Of a stretch of 64,000 bases of DNA, positions 42,550-52,900 are shown in pieces. The stretch is from Linepithema humile. Lineage: Eukaryota > Arthropoda > Insecta > Hymenoptera > Formicidae. The notes below the pieces were generated by a model, which saw only the letters and a program-made list of their open reading frames with translations, did no database searches and was not told the origin of the DNA. The stretch covers positions 1,591,001-1,655,000 of the forward strand of contig NC_090135.1 of the NCBI RefSeq assembly GCF_040581485.1, read 5' to 3'. Position numbers and translations under genes: made by a program. The first letter of the stretch is position 1, and every line of letters begins with the position of its first letter.

Positions 42550-45119
42550 ATGACAAATCATGGATTGATGTCGGACAGGAGCAATAATTTACCGCAGCAG
42601 AGTTTCGGGTGCTCAGCTGCCGGCGCGGATGGAGGTATCGTCCCTGCCTTCGCCGCGTCGTCATCCGACGTAGGGCTAGCCGCGGGGTTGTCGTCGAGCC
42701 CCGCGGTGGAATTAGTTATCGATGGTGGTCTGGTCGACTATGTGGAGGAGTGCGGGGGGCTAATCCCCCCTCTCACGCTCAAGGAGGGTGGAGGCAATTC
42801 GCCCGAACCCCACCCTATGTCATCGGAGGAGGAGGGGGAGAGGAGAACTGCTCCGGCGGTGGAGGGTCTCCCCCTACAAGAACTGATGGAGGGGGAACCC
42901 GGGGAATCCCGCGACAACAGGGACCGTGGATCCTCGCCGGGGACGGACGCAGTCCGGCTGCGTGCAGCGGCGAGGACTGCCGGTGGACGGCTGTACGCAC
43001 TGAGGAGAGGCCAGGGGAGGCCGCGGAAGGACGGAACTGGTCCGTTCAAGCCCGCCCCTCCCCTGGCAGCATCAGAGTCCGACTCTGACGACGGAGAAAG
43101 GGAGACCCGCACGAACACTTCGGCGGGAAGTGCGTCGGAGGGTGCGGCCGCAATTCGGGGCGTTGGGGGCCCCGCGGAGATCAGCCCGTTTGCAGAGGTG
43201 GCGCCGCCCAACTTCACCGGCTCGCAAAAGAGAAGGGCGGAGGAGGAAATTAGGAGGATGGAGAGGGGCACGACGGAGGTGATGTTGAAAAACATCGACC
43301 AGGGGCTCCTCTCCATCGAGGACGTTAGGCAGCGCGCTGCCAATTTGAAAGGGGAGCTGAGCGGTAAGCTTAAGCTAGGGGTCTACGTCCTCAGAGAGGT
43401 CGTTCGGACCATGGCCGCTAGGGCCTCTGAGGGCGGAGACCCCGGATATTGGAGGGAGAAGGTCCTGTCGTTGGAGAGGGACATGGAGGTCCTTAAGGCT
43501 GAGAATGGCCGTCTCCAACGCAGGACCAGGAAGCAACAGGCGGAGCTTGCCAACCTAAGGGCCGGCGAGAGACCCGACTCGCCGGCCCTTAGGTTGGCAA
43601 GCTCCGCCTGTTGCTTCCTGGTCCTGCGTTGGAGACGGCCATTCTCAGCCTTAAGGACCTCCATGTCCCTCTCCAACGACAGGACCTTCTCCCTCCAATA
43701 TCCGGGGTCTCCGCTCTCAGAGGCCCTAGCGGCCATGGGGGGGGACTGTTATGGAGGTGGTAGGGAGTGGGGGGATCCCTCCCCTTCCCCACCCGCCAGG
43801 TGATCCGAGTTTAGCGGAAAGCCTGGCGGGAATCGCCAAAACCCTGGCAGGGTTTGGCGAAAGGCTGAGGGGCCTCGAGGAGAGAGCGGCTGGGTCTACT
43901 CCTCCTCCGGTCTCTGCTTTTCCCCGCCCCCGAGCGCTTCCCACTGGGGGAGTTGCTCGGGACAAGGAGGGGGAAGAAGAAAAAGAAGGGAGGAAGGAAA
44001 ACCGGGGGGGCGGTCCCTCGGGGGATTGGTGGTACATCTCCCCAACCCGCGACGGGGTCTCCCGCCAATCCCCTGGATCCTCCATTGGAAGGGGATGCTG
44101 CGGCGGCAACGGGTGATCCTAGTGAATGGACCACCGTTGACCGGCGCAATAAGAGGAAGGGAAGGGCTGCGAAGGAGGGGGTGGGACCTAGCCCCCCCAC
44201 CCCGGCAATCCGGGCCCGACCGGGTCCATCAAGGACGACCCCTGGCGGAGCTCTGCCCAAGGGGAACCCGGTGAAGGCCGTGAAAAAACGGCTCCCGCGC
44301 TCGGCAACGGTGCTGTTTGCCGGACAGGGCAACCTGTCCGAGGCACTGGTCGTGGCGAGGCGGGAAATAGACCTGGGGGATCTTGGCATCGATAGGCTCG
44401 ATGCCAAGAGAACCCGCGGAGAGGACTTTCTCGTGGAGGTCCCGGGGGGAGGACGGGATGCGGAGGCGAAGGCCTGCCGCCTAACCTCCGCAATACAAAT
44501 AGCCCTCCGGAAGCACGGGATGGAGGAAGTAAGGGTCTCCAGGCCCACAATTAGGCTGGACCTCCGCCTGAAAGGGGTGGATGAAACGATCTCAGAGGAG
44601 GAGATCCGCAGGAATATTTCCCGACACGGCGGATGCTCCGAGTCTGAGATCTGAGTGGGACCGTTGCGCGCCACCAACACCGGCAAGCGCACGGTCTGGA
44701 CTCAAGGCCCAGCGAAGGCCATGATCAAGGTGGCGGAGGCAGGTAGGATCCGCGTTGGGTGGTCCAACGTCCGGGTCGAGCTGCTGCCGAGCAGACCGGC
44801 CCGCTGCTTCCGCTGCCTAGCGCGGGGACATACGCAGCAGAGGTGCCCGTCCAGTGTGGATAGGGCTCTCTGCTGTTTCCACTGCGGTGAGGTGGGGCAC
44901 AAGGGGGCGGGGTGTAAACGCCCCCCTTGTTGACCCGTGTGTATAACCGCCGGGAGGAAGGCGGATCACAGGGCTGGGTCGGGGGGATGCCCCCCGATCC
45001 CCCCTGCGCCTCGCGCCCCCCCTTATAAGAGAGGCAATGAAATGGCTCCCCTCCTGAAGGGGGAGGGACCCAAACGACAGCCAGGGTGGGCCCCGCGCCC
45101 CATGGTGGGGAAGGGTTGA
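42550..45119 (+). pseudogene. Element E2 ORF1: gag-like protein, damaged
   Basis: Starts at the ATG at 42550. N-terminal acidic region, basic LRRGQGRPRKDG, then the conserved block FTGSQKRRAEEEIRRMERG and a coiled-coil part (SLERDMEVLKAENGRLQRR). The frame then runs antisense through an inverted duplication (43578-43736) and shifts before 43953. The core (RRLPRSATVLF-type; EIDLGDLGIDRL; LDLRLKGVDETI) and knuckles (CFRCLARGHTQQRC, CFHCGEVGHKGAGC) follow in one frame, with TGA stops at 44652-44654 and after PPC near 44931; the third knuckle (CITAGRKADHRAG) is beyond the last stop. Confidence 0.82.
43411..43736. repeat. 159-bp inverted duplication within E2 ORF1
   Basis: Arms 43411-43569 and 43578-43736 (starting ATGGCCGCTAGGGCC and ending in its inverse) with an 8-bp centre AGACCCGA. 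I found a single mismatch. The left arm is genuine ORF1 coding sequence (coiled coil); the right arm is its reverse complement. Confidence 0.92.
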
Positions 45120-46119
45120 CACATGGGAGAGGGTCCCCCGAACCAGGACTGAGCGGTGTCAGGCCGAAGGGGCACTCGGGGGCGGAAGAGTCAAGTGTGA
45201 CCTTCCGCACCCCTGCGGAAAAGCGGCCAAGGGGGGCTGGAGGGGAGGAAGTTAGTCCTCCCCTACAGATGCCTGCGAAGGTGCGGGCCCTTTCTGCTTC
45301 AAGGCTACCACCGGGAAAATCGGGGCCGAGAAGCAGAAAGGGGGAGGAAGGGTCCCCTGTGGGCGGGCCGAAGGGCGGCACCCACACCTCTTAAGGGTGG
45401 GTGTGTCTAGCTATCGGTCGTCCGCAGGTAGAATATCCTGGGGTTAGCGGGGAGAGAGGGCTAGGGATGTCCCTGCCCCCATCCCCATTTCTATAGAGGG
45501 GCCACCCCCTCCGGACGGCGGGAGGTTGGCGTTTTTAGCGCTCCCGCCCCCCCTAAAGTCCGGAGGAGGAGTGAGCCACAATACGGTTAGTGGTCCCCCT
45601 CCATGCCCGGCCCAACTTCTGTTGGGTAACAAACGGGCATGGGAGCGAGACCCCCGGGTCGATTTACCGACCCGAGGATCAGATCCCCTGTGGGCGCGGC
45701 TACGGGCGACTCCTGCATTTATTGGTGCGGCGGTGTCTAGCTGTATCCGCGCCCACAGTGAGGATCCCCGGGCCATGGGCCCAGTGCGGAGTAACGACTG
45801 AGGGGAGGGGAGAGAAATACTCTCCCCACAACAGATCCTTTGTGTCGGAAAACCGGCCCGCCGGTGGGGATGGCTGGATATATGCGATTGCAGTTCCCAG
45901 CCTCCCCCCACAACGGCAGCTGAAGGTACAGCAACGGGGGTGGAGTTTAGTGGGTAGGCGCCTGGGTGAAGTCTCGGCTTCGTAACCAGAGCCCCAGGTG
46001 AATCCCACACTACCCTCTGGCAGGGATGTTCCCATTGCACGCCAGAGGGTGTCTTTTGAAGATTCTCCACCCCCGGGGGGGCTTGCCCCCTCCGCACAAA
46101 AAAAAAAAAAAAAAAAAAA
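45120..46119 (+). other. Element E2 3' region, terminal hairpin and poly(A)
   Basis: The first 270 nt may be a frameshifted ORF1 tail (open frame to 45394). The hairpin ACCCTCTGGC/GCCAGAGGGT (46012-46021 with 46041-46050) is followed by GTCTTTTGAAGATTC and poly(A) at 46098-46119. Confidence 0.72.
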
Positions 46120-46638
46120 GTCTTTCGTGACCATCGAGCAAGTAAGACGTGTTTCTATACAGCTCTGGTCTTATATATCTTATCTGGACTGCTGAGTGGT
46201 TCCTGTGCATAGAAAAAGGCATTATTGTGATCCGCGAGTTGCCTTATACTGAATTTGGTGAAATTTTCTTGTATTTTACAAAAATTTTTAATTAGTTATC
46301 TTATTATCAAGTAATACTGTGAAGAAAATAAGGTTAAGTTACCTAGTGCCTTTTATGACAAGATATATATGTACTTTGCATTGAAATTTATTGATAATTT
46401 AATTTTGTGGATATGATTCTACCCGTTTGCATGCCTTGCTACTTGCATATATTCTTATTTATTAAGATATAATGCAATAAAGCTATGTGCATGTGTAGCC
46501 CCAGCGCTTGCGCATAAGTGGTGAAAGTGAGCAGGCGATAAGTAATTTTAGGTTTAATTATTATTACACATATTAAATTGGTGTTTTATATAATGCGTGT
46601 TGAGTGGAGGCCTATGGGACACCATACTGATCCATCTA
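46120..46638. other. Unassigned sequence between E2 and Tc1 copy 2
   Basis: About 520 bp, moderately AT-rich. No gene, repeat or telomeric unit was seen. E2's poly(A) is followed directly by GTCTTTCGTGACC, so either E2 did not insert into TTAGG or the flank was replaced. Confidence 0.5.
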
Positions 46639-49491
46639 CACTCACCCGAAAAAAAAGCGGTACACTGAAAATGTGGGAAAAATTCATCAAATTTCAACTG
46701 ACGATAACTTCGTAAATAATAAAAATAGAAAGTTCTATAAAATATGGAAATGAAGCTAAAAATCTCTACTTTAAGAATCAATTTATTTCAATGTTGCAAA
46801 ATAAATTTATTGAAAATGGCGGATGACAAAGCGCGAGCATGCAAAATTGAAAAATAATGGTTCGAGTTTGCGACGGTGCACGGTATAAACAAAAAATTGT
46901 AGCTTATTGGGATCAAAAGCGTACGAAAGTACAGAGTCTCCTCTTTAAAATGCTTTTTTATGCATCTCGATACGATGATTTTTCGCCGAGAGATTCGCAT
47001 TTGAAGAAAAAGGCAGATTCTTACTTCAAATGCGAATCTCTCAGCGAAAAATCATCGTATCGAGATGCATAAAAAAGCATTTTAAAGAGGAGACTCTGTA
47101 CTTTCGTACGCTTTTGATCCCAATAAGCTACAATTTTTTGTTTATACCGTGCACCGTCGCAAACTCGAACCATTATTTTTCAATCAATTGTTTTGCATCC
47201 GAAGGAGATGTCTGCAGATCTTTTGTGATTTCTCCGCCCTGACTTTTTGTTTATGCTCGACCGCACATTGCGAGAAGAGTGCTTGATTTCTCTTGATCTT
47301 TTTCTTTCGAGACGCGTTACTTATTCGTACGACTTCGTCAAAGTAAACAATAATTAATCTTTTCGCATTGAAATTATTGGTCAATTATGGCGACGATAAG
47401 TCCTGAAAAAGCTGCTCAAGTTGTAGCGTTAATTGAAGATGGGAGAAGTCGAAGGTACGTTGCTGAGGCACTTGATTTATCAGTGTCAACCGTGCAACGT
47501 GCTTATGCTAGGTACTTGGAGACTAATTCTGTCCAAAGAAGACCTGGTTCGGGACGTCCTCGTTGTACGAATGAAAACGATGACCGATTTATTGTTTTAA
47601 ATTCATTAAGAGACAGACATCGAACGGCTGTTCAAATTCGAAACAATTTAAGAGATGTCCGCGAATGTAATGTATCCGTTGACACTATTCGAAACAGATT
47701 AGCGGAACACGGTCTTTTTCCGCGCAGGCCAGCAAATGTACCTTCGCTTATGCGTCGCCATCGCGTAACTCGACTCAATTTTGCTGTCGAGCATGCAAGC
47801 TGGACATATGCAGAATGGAGTACCGTTCTTTTTAGCGACGAATCTCGTTTTTGTCTGTATTCTTCAGACGGACGAGAACGAGTATACCGTCGCGTTGGAG
47901 AACGATTTGCAGACTGTACTGTAAGTGAGAGGCCTAGCTACAATGGTGGCTCTGTAATGGTTTGGGCAGGAATTTCTGCGAATGCTCACACAGATCTCCA
48001 CTTTTTTGACGCAAACATGAACGCAGATGTATACGTGGAAGACGTACTCATACCGTACGTTGTTCCGTATGCGCACTTCATCGGAGAGGACTTTTTGTTT
48101 ATGCAAGACAATGCTCGACCGCACGTTGCGAGAAAAGTGCTTGATTTCTGCGATGAAGTTGGCATAAATCGACTCGAATGGCCAGCAATGAGTCCAGATT
48201 TAAATCCCATTGAACACCTATGGGACAATATTAACAGAAAAGTACGAAATCATATACCTGCTCCTCAGTCATTGCCAGAACTTCGAAGAGTTCTTGAAAT
48301 AGAGTGGAATGACATTACGCAGACTGAAATTAGAACACTAATAAGAAGTATGCCTCGTCGCATGAATGAGGTAATACGCGCACGAGAAGGTCATACCCAT
48401 TATTAATATACGCGCGCGCACACACAATTGTACACGCACCACCGGGAGGGTTTGGAGTCGTAAAATATCGTGGATCTAACGAGCCATGAGGTCCTTATCC
48501 CAGTGGTGCACGCGCACACACACGCATGCACGCGACCGCACGCACGCACGCACGCGCACGCACACACACATACACACGGACGCACGGACACACGCACGCA
48601 CGCACACACACACACACACATACACACGTGCCAACATGTGCACACGGGATCAGATTTCTGCCACGTCCACGCCGTTGATCCTGGGTAACGCCAAGAGCAG
48701 AATTGACACTTATAACCGTAAGGAGAGTTTGGAGTTTTAAAATACCGCGGAGCTGATAACCACAGAATTCTTATTCTTGCAATTCGGTCTGGTTCAAAAT
48801 TGAACATCTCGGCACGTAATACAGCTAGCAGGATTTTTTAAAAACCATTTTAAAAGTTTGGATGTCTAGTGTTCGAAAATTCATAACGCAATAATGTGTG
48901 ATAACTTTCTCCAAAATGGCGGATGACAAAGCAAAAGCATGCGAAATTGAAAAATAATGGTTCGAGTTTGCGACGGTGCACGGTATAAACAAAAAATTGT
49001 AGCTTATTGGGATCAAAAGCGTACGAAAGTACAGAGTCTCCTCTTTAAAATGCTTTTTTATGCATCTCGATACGATGATTTTTCGCTGAGAGATTCGCAT
49101 TTGAAGTAAGAATCTGCCTTTTTCTTCAAATGCGAATCTCTCGGCGAAAAATCATCGTATCGAGATGCATAAAAAAGCATTTTAAAGAGGAGACTCTGTA
49201 CTTTCGTACGCTTTTGATCCCAATAAGCTACAATTTTTTGTTTATATCGTGCACCGTCGCAAACTCGAACCATTATTTTTCAATTTTGCATGCTCGCGCT
49301 TTGTCATCCGCCATTTTCAATAAATTTATTTTGCAACATTGAAATAAATTGATTCTTAAAGTAGAGATTTTTAGCTTCATTTCCATATTTTATAGAACTT
49401 TCTATCTTTATTATTTACGAAGTTATCGTCAGTTGAAATTTGATGAATTTTTCCCACATTTTCAGTGTACCGCTTTTTTTTCGGGTGAGTG
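46639..49491 (+). mobile_element. Tc1-type DNA transposon, copy 2, intact
   Basis: 2853 bp between TA duplications (46637-46638 and 49492-49493). Same ends, same long TIRs with embedded palindromes (about 46857-47184 and 48957-49274) and same internal layout as copy 1. Flanks differ, so this is an independent insertion rather than a segmental duplication. Confidence 0.93.
47387..48406 (+). CDS. Tc1-family transposase (DD34E), copy 2
   Basis: 339 residues, intact. It differs from copy 1 at about six residues (for example SLRDRHR for SLRNRHR, HASWTY for HAGWTY, DGRERV for DGRKRV), none in the catalytic DDE triad. The same leader with a relic of the transposase catalytic region lies upstream (about 47241-47294). 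Confidence 0.96.
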   Translation: MATISPEKAAQVVALIEDGRSRRYVAEALDLSVSTVQRAYARYLETNSVQRRPGSGRPRCTNENDDRFIVLNSLRDRHRTAVQIRNNLRDVRECNVSVDTIRNRLAEHGLFPRRPANVPSLMRRHRVTRLNFAVEHASWTYAEWSTVLFSDESRFCLYSSDGRERVYRRVGERFADCTVSERPSYNGGSVMVWAGISANAHTDLHFFDANMNADVYVEDVLIPYVVPYAHFIGEDFLFMQDNARPHVARKVLDFCDEVGINRLEWPAMSPDLNPIEHLWDNINRKVRNHIPAPQSLPELRRVLEIEWNDITQTEIRTLIRSMPRRMNEVIRAREGHTHY

Positions 49492-49922
49492 TATATATAT
49501 ATATATATATAAATATTTTATATATATATATAAATATTTTTTGTTATTACAATCATGTAAGTTTAGTTTTGTATCGTTATATTTTATCAGTAATTTTTCA
49601 ATTTTTTTGCAAATTTTTGTGACACATTTTGAACTTATACTTAATCAAGTAAAATATTAATTACTTTAAAAACATGAAAAACATTAAATTATTAACATTA
49701 ATTTATCTATTTATTAAAAATTATTAAAATTTAAAAATTATAATGTGTTAGAATACTGAATACAGTTTTATACTAAAAATATTAAAATGTTATCATTTAT
49801 TGAAAAAAATATTTAGACATAACTTATATATAATGATTAATATAAGCTAGTTGAATGATTAATATAAGCTAGTTAAAAATATATTTAATATTTTTCATGT
49901 TTTGCTTTTAATAAATTTTTAA
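49492..49922. other. AT-rich stretch without genes
   Basis: (TA)n near the transposon edge and a direct repeat near 49830-49875 (TGATTAATATAAGCTAGTT twice). No coding signal; it contains the 3' end of the recombinase-like gene. Confidence 0.55.
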
Positions 49923-52900
49923 TTAATCTTTAAAGTTATGTTTTGTTTTCATTTGATTATTGATCCAAGTTTTTATTTGAGCATTTGTACGATTTTTTAA
50001 TATTGGATGCTTTACTTTTACTTCATTAATTTGACGAAAAGATGGTAACTTATTATTTTTCATGTTAATAGAAAACGAGGATAAAACTGCTGTGCGTTCA
50101 TCGTCAGTCTATCGAATTTTATTGCTTTTTCTTCTTTTAAGACCAAATGGAGATACTGAAATAATAAATTTATATATTCACTTTAAATATATAATAAGTA
50201 TAGTCTAATACACTTATAGGTAAATTTTAAATACGATTATTAAAAGATAATGTTTTATATAAATATAACTTTAACATACTTTTCTTTTTTTTTTCTGTTC
50301 TACTATTTACATCATCCTTTCTGCTAAGCATCATTTTAGATTGTTTTAATATTCTTGACGTCGGTTGATTATTCGAATTATTTAAACTTGAATCTGTATA
50401 TTCATTATTTGATTCTATTACATTTTTATCATTATAAACTATTTTTTCTCTTGAATTTTCTTTTACTTTCTTTGTAGAATCGAAAGAATGTACTATAATA
50501 ATAACAACAATATTATCATATATATTTAACATTTTTATATAAATATTAATTATAGATACAATTAATAAAAACATTATAAACATAATATAGAAGTTATATA
50601 TTTAAGTTATATATTTAAAGTTATATATTTAAAGTTTTAAGTTATATATTTAAAAATATTAGTATTACTTAAACATACCTTTTCTCTGTCTTAATGTATT
50701 ATTTATTTCATCCTCATTTCTAAACTGTTTAAATTGCTTCATATTTTTTGATAACATATTAGAAGTATTTGTATTTGTATTATATTCATTATCCGGTTCA
50801 ATATTTTCATTCTCTTCACTTTCATTGCTTTCATCAGATATCTCTTCTCCTTGAGCATATTTTAACAATCGTGATATAGCCAAATCTCTTGTTATGACAG
50901 ATTGCCTGTAGTGCGATTTATGTATCTTTTCGTGATGGCCCATGAAATTTGCCAAATCACTAATTTGGTTATCAGATATATCTAATGTAATGCATATTGT
51001 AGCAATGTGTTTTCGCAATATTGTACCTCGTAGCGAAGTTGGAATTTTTGCCCCAGAGGCTACAGAATATTTTCGCATTAATACACATGCTCTCAAATAT
51101 TTGTATCTTTTCTTATCAGTCGAGTTTATACCAAACACATAAGGATTTTCCATGGGAACACTAGCATATTTACGATATTTAATAATCATTTGCATAGATG
51201 TTAGTATATCCTCGTGAAGTAAGACGGGAACTGTTCTTGCTAATTTTCCACGTATTGTTATTCGTACATATTTTGATAAAGATTTTTGTAATTCAGGTAC
51301 CTCTTCTTTCGAAATTGCTGCGGGATTTTTTAAATCTTCTATTAAAATACGCTCCAATTCACCAGCGCGTCTTCTATTAAATATCATGGTAGATACTAAT
51401 GTTGTTTCAGCTAGAATACGCCAAGCTTGAATTGAAAATCCATTTTTTTGTAATATTTTTAAAGCTTTCGTACGTTCATCTTTCAAATAAGAATTCAACA
51501 TTTTAATATCATTCATAGATGGTAAAACTATGTTTCTTTGTCTCATTCGACAACCTTGAGTTTCGTGTACAACTTTGTTTATGCTGATAGGATAATCTTC
51601 TTCAAATAATTTCAAAAAATTTTCTACTGTAACTTGATTGTCGAATTCTTGTTTCTTAATGCAATGCATATGCTCCTCAAAATTTGTCCAACTTGTTTTA
51701 TAAGTGTTCCTAAAGAAGATGCTATAGAAGGTATCTTATATGTCCATGTTGTTTCATCAAATTGTGCAAGATTATTGACAGCTTGCACACAATAATCATA
51801 TCTTTTTGGATTATATATTGAAGTAAAATCTGCTATAGTATTATCAATTTCCTTCATAGCAGCAAGAAATCGTCCTAGTAATCTTAATCGTGCTCTAATC
51901 ATGTCGTGTTGATGTTGAAGACGATACTTTAGACACATTTTATTGCCATAAGCAATCAATAACTCATCATATCTAATAAGCTGAGTTATACTGTCTTCTC
52001 TCATCACTGGAAATACTAATCTTCTTAATAATGTACTTGCAGTATAATGTATATGGCAAGCTATTGTACGTCCTAATACTTTTATATTTCTTTGATTTTT
52101 ATGCTCAGTCTGTTGTGTACATAATTTAAAATGATGTCTAATATTATTCTTAGAAAAGTAACCTCTGCATTTTGCACATGGAATAAAATCAACAGCTTGC
52201 TTGTTCAATTTTTTTGCCGGACGACGACATACAATTAAATCTCCTTTATTAATGTTTGGATCTGTGTTATATTTAAAATTTCCTAATCGTCTAATTATAT
52301 TAATAATTTTTTTTCGTTCTGGATTACCTAAAATTTGTAAAAAAATTATGATAGATATTTGTAATAACATTATTTAAATTATTAAATAAAATTATAATAA
52401 AATTATTTAAATTATTAAAGACTGTGATAATAATTATTTACCTTTAGGTAAGAAACAAAACTTTTTTACATCTTCTTCAGTTTTATGTACTAACTCTAAG
52501 TGCCTTGCAAATTGTGATTGTAATTTATGACAATATGGACACATACTCTTCTTTAATTTGGGATTATCAGATGTTTCAACATACATATTTCTATCATCGC
52601 ATATATTTATTTTGGATGAATGTAGCGAATTTGTTAAATTTAATGTATTTTTTATAGTTTTATTTATACTTGTACGATTTGCAATCTCTGTATGTTCATC
52701 TTCATCTGTATTTTCATTTTGTGATATAGAACAATCTGATAGATGGAAACTACTATTATGCTCAGATGTAAAAGAGTTATCAGAAGTTATCAAAGAGTTG
52801 TCAATGTTAATATTATTAGCACTGATCATACATTGTCGTGTTAACTTCTCTTTTGTAAATGTAGATTCTGCAAGTGGAGCAAAATCTGTCAATGTTAAAT

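Larger units (their letters stand above)
42105..46119 (+). mobile_element. Element E2: gag-only SART-like element with poly(A)
   Basis: Leader (from just after the place where a ribozyme would be), ORF1, then directly a 3' UTR with the shared terminal hairpin and 22 A (46098-46119). No endonuclease or RT motif occurs between ORF1 and the 3' UTR. It is flanked 3' by non-telomeric sequence. Together with C this makes two different gag-only elements in the window. Confidence 0.78.

Noticed and set aside
42738..43343. 201-codon minus-strand frame opposite E2 ORF1
   Set aside because: GC-rich antisense shadow; the plus frame has the conserved gag features.
40835..46133. GTCTYTCGTGAC at the E1 start and just after E2 poly(A)
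   Set aside because: Only about 12 matching bases; could be chance, so I do not claim an alternative target site.
28220..49491. Segmental duplication as the cause of the two Tc1 copies
   Set aside because: Flanking sequences differ completely and each copy has its own TA duplication, so they are separate insertions.
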